In this document: one piece after another, positions 9,368 to 17,438 of the stretch
Layout of the letters: each line of letters opens with the position of its first letter
How positions within the stretch are numbered: position 1 is the first letter of the stretch
Assembly: GCA_964514485.1 (NCBI GenBank)
Contig: CAZEWG010000010.1
Span: forward strand, 1-64,000
Reading direction: 5' to 3'
DNA: 64,000 nucleotides
From: JAEZAA01 sp964514485
Lineage (GTDB): Bacteria > Pseudomonadota > Gammaproteobacteria > Pseudomonadales > Oleiphilaceae
Made by a program: the position numbers and the translations under genes
The notes under the pieces: model-generated
Database searches by the model: none
What the model was told of the DNA's origin: nothing
What the model saw: the letters and a program-made list of their open reading frames with translations, nothing else

Positions 9368-10546
9368 ATGAGAGCACTGTGCTGGCATGGTAAGAAGGAT
9401 ATCCGTTACGACACGATTCCGGACCCGGTGATTGAAGACCCCCGGGATGCCATTATTGAAGTGACTTCCTGTGCCATTTGCGGCTCGGACCTGCACCTTT
9501 TTGATGGGTTCATGCCCGGTATGCAGCATGGGGATGTGATGGGGCATGAGTTTATGGGGGAGGTGGTGGAAGTCGGCCCGGAGGTCAAACGACTGAAAGT
9601 CGGCGACCGGGTTGTGGTGCCTTTTACCATCATTTGCGGGGAGTGCGACCAGTGTCAGCGGGGTAATTACTCCGTCTGTGAGCGCTCTAACCGCAATCAT
9701 CACCTGGCCGACAAAATGTTTGGCCATTCCACGGCGGGGCTGTTTGGCTATACCCATTTAACCGGGGGCTATGCCGGCGGCCAGGCCGAATATGTCCGAG
9801 TTCCCTTTGCCGATCATGCCCCGGTGAAAGTGCCTTCCGGGGTCACCGACGAACAGGTGCTCTTTCTTGGCGATATTTTCCCCACCGGCTGGCAGGCCGC
9901 GGTGCAGTGCGATATTGAACCCACCGATACGGTGGCGGTCTGGGGTGCGGGGCCGGTGGGGCAGTTTGCGATTCGCAGTGCGGTGATGCTGGGCGCCAGG
10001 CAGGTGGTGGCCATTGACCGGGTGCCGGAACGGTTGGGCATGGCGGAGGCGGGCGGCGCCATCCCCATCAACTTTGAGCAGGAAAGCGTGCTCGAGCGCC
10101 TTAATGATTTGACCCAGGGGCGCGGCCCGGAGAAGTGTATTGACGCGGTCGGCCTGGAAGCTCATGCCATGGGCTCCATCGACTCCATGTATGACCGGGT
10201 CAAACAAGCGATGATGCTGGAAACCGACCGCCCCCATGTGCTGCGGGAAATGATCTATGTCTGCCGTCCGGCGGGTATTCTGTCAATCCCGGGAGTGTAT
10301 GGTGGGGTGCTGGACAAGATCCCATTCGGCGCGGTGATGAACAAGGGGCTGACCATCCGTACCGGGCAGACCCACGTTAATCGCTGGACTGACGATTTGC
10401 TGCAGAGAATTCTGGAAGGCCAGATTGACCCGTCTTTTGTGATCACCCACACGGTGGGGTTGGAGCAGGGGCCGGAGATGTATAAGACCTTTCGGGACAA
10501 GGAGGACGGCTGCGTCAAGGTAGTCCTTAAACCCAGGCTTCACTGA
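9368..10546 (+). CDS. Zinc-dependent alcohol dehydrogenase (formaldehyde dehydrogenase-like subgroup)
   Basis: This 392-residue medium-chain dehydrogenase shows the catalytic zinc ligands in CAICGSDLH and GHEFMGEV. Structural zinc cysteines lie in CGECDQCQRGNYSVC, and the nucleotide fold has the VWGAGPVGQ motif. The long form, with an insertion around HHLADKMFG, matches the glutathione-independent formaldehyde dehydrogenase-like group, often annotated only as zinc-dependent alcohol dehydrogenase. A GGAG-type site precedes the ATG. The next gene starts four bases after the stop, so they are probably one operon. The physiological alcohol or aldehyde is unknown. Confidence 0.9.
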   Translation: MRALCWHGKKDIRYDTIPDPVIEDPRDAIIEVTSCAICGSDLHLFDGFMPGMQHGDVMGHEFMGEVVEVGPEVKRLKVGDRVVVPFTIICGECDQCQRGNYSVCERSNRNHHLADKMFGHSTAGLFGYTHLTGGYAGGQAEYVRVPFADHAPVKVPSGVTDEQVLFLGDIFPTGWQAAVQCDIEPTDTVAVWGAGPVGQFAIRSAVMLGARQVVAIDRVPERLGMAEAGGAIPINFEQESVLERLNDLTQGRGPEKCIDAVGLEAHAMGSIDSMYDRVKQAMMLETDRPHVLREMIYVCRPAGILSIPGVYGGVLDKIPFGAVMNKGLTIRTGQTHVNRWTDDLLQRILEGQIDPSFVITHTVGLEQGPEMYKTFRDKEDGCVKVVLKPRLH

Positions 10547-10549
10547 GGC

Positions 10550-11083
10550 ATGGATATGACGGAATCAACGCAGGATACAGTGGCGCGGAATCTTTCGGGC
10601 AAAAGCCTGGCCAATGGGCTGGGGGTGTTCAGTATTGGCCTGGGGCTCGTCGAGTTGCTGGCGCCTAAAACCCTGGCTCGCAACCTGGGGATGGAGGGGC
10701 AGGAGAAGCTGCTGCAATTCTATGGACTTCGGGAATTGGGCGTGGGGTTGGGGATTCTGGCCGCCGCGGATCCGACTCCCTGGATCAAGGGGCGGATTGC
10801 CGGCGACATGCTGGATCTGGGCTCACTAGCCATCCAGCTGCGGCCCGCCAACCCCTGTGCCGGACAGGTGGGTTTGGCGCTGGGGATGGTGGCGGGTATC
10901 ACCGCGCTGGATTTCTACGCGGTGCGTAAACTACAGCAGGAAGACCGTCAGACCCGTGCCCGGCAGTGGGATTACCGGGATCGCAGCGGTTGGAGGCTAC
11001 CACCGGAAGCCATGCGGGGTGTTGCCCGGGATGTCGTGGACCGGAGCCGGCGTGAATTCCCGGCGCTTCAGTCTTTTCATTAA
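10550..11083 (+). CDS. Small hydrophobic protein cotranscribed with the alcohol dehydrogenase
   Basis: The 177-residue protein has two to three hydrophobic, glycine-rich segments (GLGVFSIGLGLVELLAP, ELGVGLGILAA, LALGMVAGITALDFYAV) and a charged, arginine-rich tail. It resembles the membrane-like N-terminal part of proteins annotated as cyclase/dehydrase that often accompany this type of alcohol dehydrogenase, but the lipid-binding cyclase domain itself is absent. It begins four bases after the dehydrogenase. Either ATG at 10550 or 10556 could be used; GAGG is better spaced for the second. No function is known. Confidence 0.75.
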   Translation: MDMTESTQDTVARNLSGKSLANGLGVFSIGLGLVELLAPKTLARNLGMEGQEKLLQFYGLRELGVGLGILAAADPTPWIKGRIAGDMLDLGSLAIQLRPANPCAGQVGLALGMVAGITALDFYAVRKLQQEDRQTRARQWDYRDRSGWRLPPEAMRGVARDVVDRSRREFPALQSFH

Positions 11084-11102
11084 GGCAAGCTACTGACGCA
11101 AC

Positions 11103-12965
11103 TTATTGGGGAGCGCTTGCCGGGGGAAACAGCTGGGCCAGCAACTTCTCAAGAGTGGCGGCACTCACCGGTTTGGTGATGTATTCGTTCATGCCCGCCC
11201 GTAGATACTGTGCCCTGGACTCCGCCAGCGCCTCGCCCGTAACGGCCACCACGGGAATATCGCGGATGGGGGCGGGCATGGCCCGTAGCTTTTGGGTCGT
11301 CTCAATGCCGCTCATCTCCGGCATTTGGCCGTCCATCAGAATCAGGTCAAAGGGTTGTTGCCGCACCAGCTCCAGCGCCTGCGCCCCACTGTTGGCGGCG
11401 GTGACCTCGTGACCTTTCCATTTCAACATGGCGGAGATCACTTTGAGATTGACCGGGTTGTCATCCACGGCCAGCACCCGTAAGGTCTGGATGGGCTGGG
11501 GTTTCGGGGCTGGGGCCGGGGGCTGGTCAAAGTCGGCCAGCACTTCGACCGGCACTGAGAGCGTAAAGCAACTGCCCCGGCCAGGCTGACTTTCCACCAG
11601 AATATCCCCCCCCATCAGACGAGCCAGATTACGGGAGATTTCCAGCCCGAGCCCGGCTCCCGTATTTCGGCCCGGTGCCCGGGTATCGGCCTGCATGAAA
11701 CGCTGGAACAGTTGTGAAACCACCTCGGGGCTCATTCCGATGCCGGTGTCGATCACTTTGATTTCCAGTTGGGGGGCCGTGCTCTGAATGGTGTTCAGGT
11801 TGGCCTGGAGTTCGATAGAGCCTTGTTCGGTGAACTTAATGGCGTTACTGATCAGATTAAGCAGGATTTGGCGGGCTCGGGCCGGATCCAGGCGCACCCA
11901 CTTGGGCAGGTCCTCTGCCAGCTGGAGCCTCAGTTGCAGCTGTTTCTCCTGGGCTTGGCCCTGGAACAGTCGATACAGCTCCTCCAACAGCTGATGCAGG
12001 TTGGTGTTGCTGATCTCCAGGGCAATCTTGCCGGCTTCCAGTTTGGAAAAATCCAAAATATCGTTCAAAACCGCTAACAGATGCTCCGCCGAGTCGCGGG
12101 TGGTGCCGAGATAATCCCGTTGGAGCGGGTCCAGTTGGGTGCCGCTTAGCAGTTCCAACATACCCAACACCCCATGGAGCGGGGTACGGATTTCATGGCT
12201 CATATTGGCCAGGAAGTTACTCTTGGCCTGATTGGCCCGTTCCGCGCTTTGACGGGCTTCGTCCAGGTGGGTCGCCAGCAACTCCAGGCTGTCACGGCGC
12301 TTTTCCAGCTCGCGCATCTGGCGCAGGGTCAGCCAGGAAAAGATGACGATTAACAGCAGCATCAAGGTGGCGATACTGGCGGTAATGAGCGTCTTTTGAT
12401 TGATGGCCTCTCGCCGGCTCTGACCGAAATCAACCACTGCCTGGTTACTGGCGTGGATCAAGGTCATGATGAACTCTTCCAGAGGCTCTAACCTTTGGAC
12501 GAGCTCGCCCAGGGCTCTGGCATCAGGACGCTCCGACGCATCGGGACCCAATATGAGGTCGGCCGTCTCAATAAACTGTTTGAACTGGTTGTGAGCCGGT
12601 CTGATGTCGGCATATTGGACCAGCAGACGCTGGTTGACGTGCTGATCAAGCACCTGGATTCGGCTGGCAAAAATTTCATAGCGCAGCTCCAGGTTGTCCC
12701 AGGCTTCATTGCCGGGGTTGGGCTCGCGGAGCAGATGGTCCAGTGCCTGCTGCAGGCGGTTATATTCCGCAAATAGTTTCCAATAGCCCCAGACCAGCCC
12801 GTTTTCGCCCACGGAGGCCAGGCGGCGAATATCATCGAACTGTTTGTATTGAACCCAGCCCAGGCCAATAAAGGCACAGAACAGCAAGCCGCCAAGCGCC
12901 GACAGCATTCGACGCCGGTTGGGGCGTTGGATGGGGGCGGCTTGCGGCGGAATGCTAGTGGGCAT
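11103..12965 (-). CDS. Hybrid sensor histidine kinase / response regulator
   Basis: This 620-residue membrane kinase has helices near residues 20-38 and 185-208 flanking a periplasmic, mostly helical sensor of about 145 residues. The kinase core follows, with the phosphorylated His257 in NMSHEIRTP and ATPase boxes NLISNAIKFTEQG, DTGIGM and GAGLGL. A C-terminal receiver domain carries Asp545 in LILMDGQMPEMSG and the TGE / KPV signature. There is no HPt domain, so the phosphate must pass to a separate protein. The gene lies 45 bases after a secreted protein of molybdopterin-oxidoreductase-like fold, on the same strand, which probably supplies or tunes the periplasmic signal. No partner regulator is in the window. 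Confidence 0.93.
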   Translation of the reverse strand: MPTSIPPQAAPIQRPNRRRMLSALGGLLFCAFIGLGWVQYKQFDDIRRLASVGENGLVWGYWKLFAEYNRLQQALDHLLREPNPGNEAWDNLELRYEIFASRIQVLDQHVNQRLLVQYADIRPAHNQFKQFIETADLILGPDASERPDARALGELVQRLEPLEEFIMTLIHASNQAVVDFGQSRREAINQKTLITASIATLMLLLIVIFSWLTLRQMRELEKRRDSLELLATHLDEARQSAERANQAKSNFLANMSHEIRTPLHGVLGMLELLSGTQLDPLQRDYLGTTRDSAEHLLAVLNDILDFSKLEAGKIALEISNTNLHQLLEELYRLFQGQAQEKQLQLRLQLAEDLPKWVRLDPARARQILLNLISNAIKFTEQGSIELQANLNTIQSTAPQLEIKVIDTGIGMSPEVVSQLFQRFMQADTRAPGRNTGAGLGLEISRNLARLMGGDILVESQPGRGSCFTLSVPVEVLADFDQPPAPAPKPQPIQTLRVLAVDDNPVNLKVISAMLKWKGHEVTAANSGAQALELVRQQPFDLILMDGQMPEMSGIETTQKLRAMPAPIRDIPVVAVTGEALAESRAQYLRAGMNEYITKPVSAATLEKLLAQLFPPASAPQ

Positions 12966-13010
12966 AAGTGCGGCTATTGGGCGAAAAGAGGGGCGGCGTC
13001 ATTCGCGGGG

Positions 13011-13505
13011 CTATTCGACATGAATGGATTTGACCTGCCAGACACTACGGTTGTAGTAGGTGTCGGCTTTTAGGTTGGGTTGCAGATCAAAGGGATAGAT
13101 GATGAACAGGGGGCCCCGATCCCGCACCCTTAACAGTTGGCCATCAATGCTGCGGGCCAGGATCACGTCATATTGTTGTGCATCGCTAATGGGAATGTGT
13201 GAGACGTACTCATTCAGCGCGGTGACATAAAGCTCGCTTCCTTCGACTTTGAGCAGGTCCAGGAGATCCCGCAACAGCGGTCCACGAAAGGATCGGGGTT
13301 CAGGATACCAAGGTGTCCGGGTGGTGAATTCGTGCTGGGGAAGCCGTTCAATCATGTCGGAGTCAAAGGATGCGACTCCCGGACCATTGGTAACCGCAAT
13401 CTTGCCGGAAACCATCAGAATGACTTCGTATTGAGGTGCTTCCAATGCCTTGGCGGGACTGACTAAAAGAAACAGCGCAAACAGCCGCGTAAACCAACTG
13501 ACCAT
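13011..13505 (-). CDS. Secreted molybdopterin-oxidoreductase-fold protein, likely sensor partner
   Basis: The 164-residue protein starts with a signal peptide (cleavage near AKALEA). The remainder resembles the core of the sulfite-oxidase-type molybdopterin-binding fold: LMVSGKI, FRGPLLRDLLDLLKV, LNEYVSHIPISDA, and RDRGPLFIIYPFD near the end. The protein contains no cysteine, so the residue that normally binds molybdenum is missing and an enzyme role is unlikely. Small proteins of this kind are often found beside histidine kinases or GGDEF proteins. Here it is directly upstream of and cotranscribed with a hybrid kinase. I infer a ligand-binding partner for the kinase. Confidence 0.75.
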   Translation of the reverse strand: MVSWFTRLFALFLLVSPAKALEAPQYEVILMVSGKIAVTNGPGVASFDSDMIERLPQHEFTTRTPWYPEPRSFRGPLLRDLLDLLKVEGSELYVTALNEYVSHIPISDAQQYDVILARSIDGQLLRVRDRGPLFIIYPFDLQPNLKADTYYNRSVWQVKSIHVE

Positions 13506-13671
13506 GTAAGTTCTCTGGGGTACTTCTAACTAAAAGTGTTGGCATTATAGATTGTCATTTGCATTTGAGGGAACTGCTGAATGAGCTCTCATGTCATGAA
13601 TGAATAGGGTTACGAGGTGTGTAATCGCTCAGCAGGCAGATGCCGGTCCGGGCCAAAAGTCCGGGCGGCAG

Positions 13672-14865
13672 CTAAATAGCCTGCTCCTGGCGCAGCTTTT
13701 CAATGGCCTCCATGGAATAACCCAGGGTGCGCAGGATGCCCTCGGTATGGACACCCAACTCCGGACCCACCCATTCCGCGGAGCCGGGGGTGTCGGACAG
13801 CTTGGGGACGATACCGGGCATTTTGAAAGAGGCTCCATCAGGCAGTTGGGCGCTTAAAAACATCTCGCGGGCCAGAAACTGCGGGTCCTGGAACATGTCT
13901 TCAATGGAATAGATATGACTGGCGGGCACCTCGGCCCGGTTGAGGGTTGCCAAGACCTCGCTCAGTGGCAGGGTTCCCACCCATTGATCAATAACGGCAT
14001 AGAGTTCGTCACGACGTGCATCGCGGCCGGCATTGTCGGCCAGGGTCGGGTCCTCCGCGAGATCCGCGCGCCCGATGGCATGCATGAAACGTTTGAAGAT
14101 GGCATCGCCATTGGCGCTGATCTGGACGTGCTTGCCGTCGGCGCTGGTGTGGACCGAGGAGGGGGTGATGCCGGGCATGATGTTGCCGGTCCGCTCACGC
14201 ACGAACCGGAACACGTCAAACTCGGGCACCATGCTTTCCATCATGGCGAAGACGGCCTCGTACAGGGCCACGTCCACCACCTGGCCCTGCCCGCCATTGA
14301 CCTCCCGGTGGCGGAGTGCCATCAGGGCGCCGATCACGGCCCACAAGGCGGCAATGGAGTCGCCAATGGAAATCCCGGTCCGTACCGGGGGCCGGTCGGC
14401 AAAGCCGGTGATATAGCGCAGTCCTCCCATGGACTCCCCAACCGCGCCAAAACCGGGCTGATCCTTGTAGGGGCCGGTCTGGCCAAAGCCGGACAGGCGC
14501 ACCAGGACCAGCCCGGGATTGAGGGCGTGGATGGTCTCCCAGTCAAACCCCAGCTTTTCCAGCACGCCGGGGCGGAAGTTCTCGATCAGGATATCGGTTT
14601 CCTGGATCAGCTTTCGCAAAATCTCCTGACCCTCGGGATGCTTGAGGTTCAGGGTCAGGGATTTTTTGTTGCGGGCCTGCACCAGCCACCACAGGGAGGT
14701 ACCTTCATAGAGTTTGCGCCACTTGCGAAGCGGGTCGCCCCCTCCAGGGGATTCGACTTTGATGACCTCCGCGCCAAATTCGGCCAGCAGGCGAGAAGCG
14801 AAAGGGCCGGCAATCAGGGTGCCCAGTTCCAGCACCCGGATGCCGCTAAGAGGCTTGGCGGTCAT
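13672..14865 (-). CDS. CaiB/BaiF (family III) CoA-transferase
   Basis: This 397-residue protein is a full-length family III CoA-transferase, which moves CoA between carboxylic acids through mixed anhydride and thioester intermediates on an aspartate. Recognisable parts are the N-terminal GIRVLELGTLIAGPFASRLLAEFGAEVIK block, ENFRPGVLEKLG, and the GFGQTGPY turn. AAGG-type spacing (AAGGA) precedes the ATG at 14865. Substrates differ widely in the family (carnitine, formate/oxalate, succinyl or methyl-branched acids), so it cannot be named further. It stands alone; the upstream neighbour is on the same strand but 96 bases away. Confidence 0.9.
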   Translation of the reverse strand: MTAKPLSGIRVLELGTLIAGPFASRLLAEFGAEVIKVESPGGGDPLRKWRKLYEGTSLWWLVQARNKKSLTLNLKHPEGQEILRKLIQETDILIENFRPGVLEKLGFDWETIHALNPGLVLVRLSGFGQTGPYKDQPGFGAVGESMGGLRYITGFADRPPVRTGISIGDSIAALWAVIGALMALRHREVNGGQGQVVDVALYEAVFAMMESMVPEFDVFRFVRERTGNIMPGITPSSVHTSADGKHVQISANGDAIFKRFMHAIGRADLAEDPTLADNAGRDARRDELYAVIDQWVGTLPLSEVLATLNRAEVPASHIYSIEDMFQDPQFLAREMFLSAQLPDGASFKMPGIVPKLSDTPGSAEWVGPELGVHTEGILRTLGYSMEAIEKLRQEQAI

Positions 14866-14961
14866 GGGAAATCCTTGTCAGTCGGCAGAGGCCAGACTCT
14901 AGCATGGGATGTCCCTGGCGCCAATCCCGTCCCTGGGCGCAGTTTTTAGCCGGGCGCGTTG

Positions 14962-16326
14962 TTAATGGGGCCGGCTGGTTGGTTCCGCTTTGGGCCTGGT
15001 TTTACTCCTTCTGCGCCGGGGCTTATTGGGTTCGCCTTTTATGTCTTCCGTGAGGGTTGTCGCGGCCTGCCGGGTTCGTTGGCGGATGTCCTTTGCGGTG
15101 TCCCCGGTTTGCTCGGCGATCCTTGAGCCGGCCTTGGCGGTGCTAGTGCGAATATCTTGGGCGGTGTCTTGCACTTCGGCGGAGGCCCGGGCGACGGTTT
15201 CTCCGGCTCGATTGCCCAGCTCCACCGCGCGGTCCGCCACACGTTGGGTGGCCCGGCGGGAGGCCTGGCGAGTTTTTCGCAGGTTTTCCCGAGTGGTGTC
15301 CTGAGCTTTTTCAGAGGCCTGTTGCAGGGTTTGCTCCACGGTCTCGGTGCCCACGGCGGCCAGCATCGTGGCGTCGGCGGCTGAGGTCTGGGTGGTGCGG
15401 AGAATTTGGCGCAACAGGCTGCTTGTTGCATCCCGGGCTTGGCCGGCCAGGCGAAAGGCTTGGTCTAATGAGGACTGGAGGAGGTTGGCCGCCTGAACCG
15501 TGGCTTCGGCGATTGTCTGGCCCAGGCGGTTGGGGGCCGTTCGGGACTGACGGGCGGTGCCACGGGGGTTGGAATCGCCGGCTGTGTCGTTTTGGAGGCG
15601 GTCCAGCAGGTCGGGAATCGGGCGTAGGTATTCCAGCCATCCCTGGGGACGGATTCCCTGGCCAGCCCGGAACGGCCAGAAGTGGAGCTGTTCTGCGCTC
15701 AGCTGCACTTCCCGCCGCAGGCGGATTTCCAGTAGGGGTTTCCATTCCGTCCCTCGGTCATTTTCGCGAATTTGCAGATCCAGTCGAACGTCGCTGGCGT
15801 TGACGGCGGCGCGGATTTTTTCCTCCCGGTTGTGCCCCGGACCCGGCTCCACCTGGGGGATAAGCCGCAGGCTGATGTTGCTGCGCCCGTCAATTTCAAA
15901 GGGCGCCAGACTGTGGTAGTCGTTTAGCAGGAAATCGTGCTGGTTGGTTTTAAGGCTGTCGATGGCCAGCGCCCAGGGGGTGCGGGTGCTGAGCAGTATC
16001 AGATCCTGCGCCTCTGCGCTGGGCTCATCCTGGAGCGGTTCGGCCTTGAAGCGGATCGAGCAATTCAGCACATCCGGCAATAACCGGTGTTCCGCCTGCC
16101 ACAGGCCGCCGGAGAGACGTACCAGGGCGTCGCCACTGAGCCGGTTGGCCAGGTTGCGGAAATGGGAGGGCAGGCCCCGTTTGGGAGAGACTTCGGCGTG
16201 AAAGCAGATGCCGTTGGGCTGGAAGACCCTGGATTCGCGGATGCTATTGCCCAGGCTGACCAAGGGAGATGCGGCTCGGCCCAACCACTGACTGGTGTGT
16301 GTGTGCTGTTCGGGGGTGGGTTGCAT
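14962..16326 (-). CDS. Two-part hypothetical: catalase-like N-terminal domain, apolipoprotein-like helical tail
   Basis: The protein has 454 residues and no certain family. Residues 20-235 form a globular domain. NSIRESRVFQPNGICFHAEV, GDALVRLSGGLW and the NQHDFLLNDYHSL stretch recall the catalase-related proteins annotated in actinobacteria as phosphodiesterase; I regard this as weak. Residues 260-430 are an Ala/Thr/Gln/Arg-rich helical region of roughly 11-residue amphipathic repeats (TVEQTLQQASEKAQDTT, RAVELGNRAGET types) like apolipoproteins, LEA proteins or phasins. The end is strongly basic (KPRRRRSKTRPK). AGAGGA seven bases before the ATG supports the start. A surface-coating role on lipid or polymer bodies is possible but inferred only from the tail. 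Confidence 0.7.
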   Translation of the reverse strand: MQPTPEQHTHTSQWLGRAASPLVSLGNSIRESRVFQPNGICFHAEVSPKRGLPSHFRNLANRLSGDALVRLSGGLWQAEHRLLPDVLNCSIRFKAEPLQDEPSAEAQDLILLSTRTPWALAIDSLKTNQHDFLLNDYHSLAPFEIDGRSNISLRLIPQVEPGPGHNREEKIRAAVNASDVRLDLQIRENDRGTEWKPLLEIRLRREVQLSAEQLHFWPFRAGQGIRPQGWLEYLRPIPDLLDRLQNDTAGDSNPRGTARQSRTAPNRLGQTIAEATVQAANLLQSSLDQAFRLAGQARDATSSLLRQILRTTQTSAADATMLAAVGTETVEQTLQQASEKAQDTTRENLRKTRQASRRATQRVADRAVELGNRAGETVARASAEVQDTAQDIRTSTAKAGSRIAEQTGDTAKDIRQRTRQAATTLTEDIKGEPNKPRRRRSKTRPKAEPTSRPH

Positions 16327-16460
16327 GGGACATTCCTCTCGTTCTCAGTGGGGAGGTTGATGTCCGACAATTCTAAAGTGCGCCCGCGTTACTATCAGAT
16401 GATTGGGCGCGACCTGGCGGCATGCCGCCATGAAATTATGGTAAGCCGAAAATAACCGGG

Positions 16461-17165
16461 TTAAGGCTTGAGGCTGCGCCAGGCGAGGGCACCGAGGAAG
16501 ATCAGGCGGATCTGTTTGACGGTGAGCGCTTCAATCCGGGCCCGTTGGGAGCGGCTGGCCGTGGGCAGGTCGAGAATATCCAGCGTGGTTTCGGCAACCG
16601 TGTTGATGATCAGGCTGACGATCATCTCCAGGTCTTCGTGGCTGACATTGGGCAGAAAGTCGGCACGGTTGATATCAACCACCAACTCATTGACGAAATA
16701 GCGGAGTTCATTGCGGATGGCATCCCGCAGGGCGGGCGTCCCTCCGCTTCGGCACTGCACCATGAACAGGAACAGGTTGCGATTGTCGAGCACATGCTGA
16801 ACGTAGACTTCCACCGAGGCCTTGATCTGGTCATTCAGCGATTGGCCGGCCTGGCGCGCGGAACGCATCAGGCGGCGCAGCATCATGCCCAGTTCATCCA
16901 CTAGGCTAAGCCCCAAATCTTCCATGGTCTCGAAGTGGCGATAGAAGGACGTGGGTACCACGCCCGCGTTTTTGGCCACTTCACGCAGGCTGATACTGGC
17001 AAAGTTATCGCCCCGTCCCACCAACTCCAGGGCCGCGTTCATCAAGGCTTGTCGTGTTTGTTTTTTCTTGCTTTCTCGGGTGGACATGGCCGGCTTCTTG
17101 GCTGTGGAAATTACTGCATGGGTTGTGCGTTGCAGGCTGGGCAAAGTTACCACGTTCAGGTCCAT
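16461..17165 (-). CDS. desT: TetR-family regulator DesT/FabR type, repressor of the acyl desaturase operon
   Basis: The DNA-binding part SISLREVAKNAGVVPTSFYRHFETMEDLGLSLVDE is nearly the FabR/DesT pattern, and the protein lies divergent to a ferredoxin reductase / desaturase pair just as desT does to desCB in Pseudomonas. DesT-type proteins sense the ratio of unsaturated to saturated acyl-CoA and repress desaturase genes. An AAGGTGA site supports the start at 17165, giving 234 residues. An internal ATG at 17087 (protein MSTRESKKK) would match the usual family length better, but its ribosome site is weak. Two TGTACAC-containing half-palindromes lie in the region between the divergent genes. 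Confidence 0.88.
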   Translation of the reverse strand: MDLNVVTLPSLQRTTHAVISTAKKPAMSTRESKKKQTRQALMNAALELVGRGDNFASISLREVAKNAGVVPTSFYRHFETMEDLGLSLVDELGMMLRRLMRSARQAGQSLNDQIKASVEVYVQHVLDNRNLFLFMVQCRSGGTPALRDAIRNELRYFVNELVVDINRADFLPNVSHEDLEMIVSLIINTVAETTLDILDLPTASRSQRARIEALTVKQIRLIFLGALAWRSLKP

Positions 17166-17230
17166 GAATCACCTTTGCTGGTTGGCGGGAGGGGTGTCAG
17201 CAGTTTGTTTTTGCGACATCTTGAAAATAT

Positions 17231-17248
17231 TGTGTCTAAGTGTACACC
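17231..17248. promoter_or_regulatory. Candidate DesT operator near the desT side
   Basis: TGTGTCTA-AG-TGTACACC is an imperfect 18-bp inverted repeat (5 of 8 arm positions) 66 bases upstream of desT. It shares the TGTACAC half with the second site at 17408. It suggests autoregulation but has not been tested. Confidence 0.4.
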
Positions 17249-17377
17249 ATAACGATGTGGTTTTTGTAGAATCGAAGGCTCCCTATAAAGTACATGTAAA
17301 ACAATGAGATAAGTTTTTTCTATGGGGTTTGCGGGAGGGCGATATATGATTTTTATCAAAATCTGAGTGAATGACTG

Positions 17378-17406
17378 TTGACCGAAAAGAGGGCTTTCAA
17401 TATAGT
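17378..17406 (+). promoter_or_regulatory. Sigma-70 promoter of desCB
   Basis: TTGACC at 17378-17383 and TATAGT at 17401-17406 are separated by exactly 17 bases. Each box differs from the consensus at one position. Transcription would start about 17412-17414, inside the candidate DesT operator, 25 or so bases before the ATG of desC. Confidence 0.75.
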
Positions 17407-17407
17407 C

Positions 17408-17425
17408 AGTGAACAAATGTACACA
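17408..17425. promoter_or_regulatory. Candidate DesT operator over the desCB start site
   Basis: AGTGAACA-AA-TGTACACA is an 18-bp inverted repeat with 6 of 8 arm positions matched. It begins one base after the -10 box and ends just before the AGAGG ribosome site, where a bound repressor would block initiation. Its shape resembles the 18-bp sites of FabR/DesT regulators. Confidence 0.55.
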
Positions 17426-17438
17426 AGAGGGATTTGTC

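Noticed and set aside
13915..14949. A 344-codon plus-strand frame opposite the CoA-transferase
   Set aside because: It mirrors the CoA-transferase and is rich in Gly/His/Gln as expected of an antisense frame; no family resemblance.
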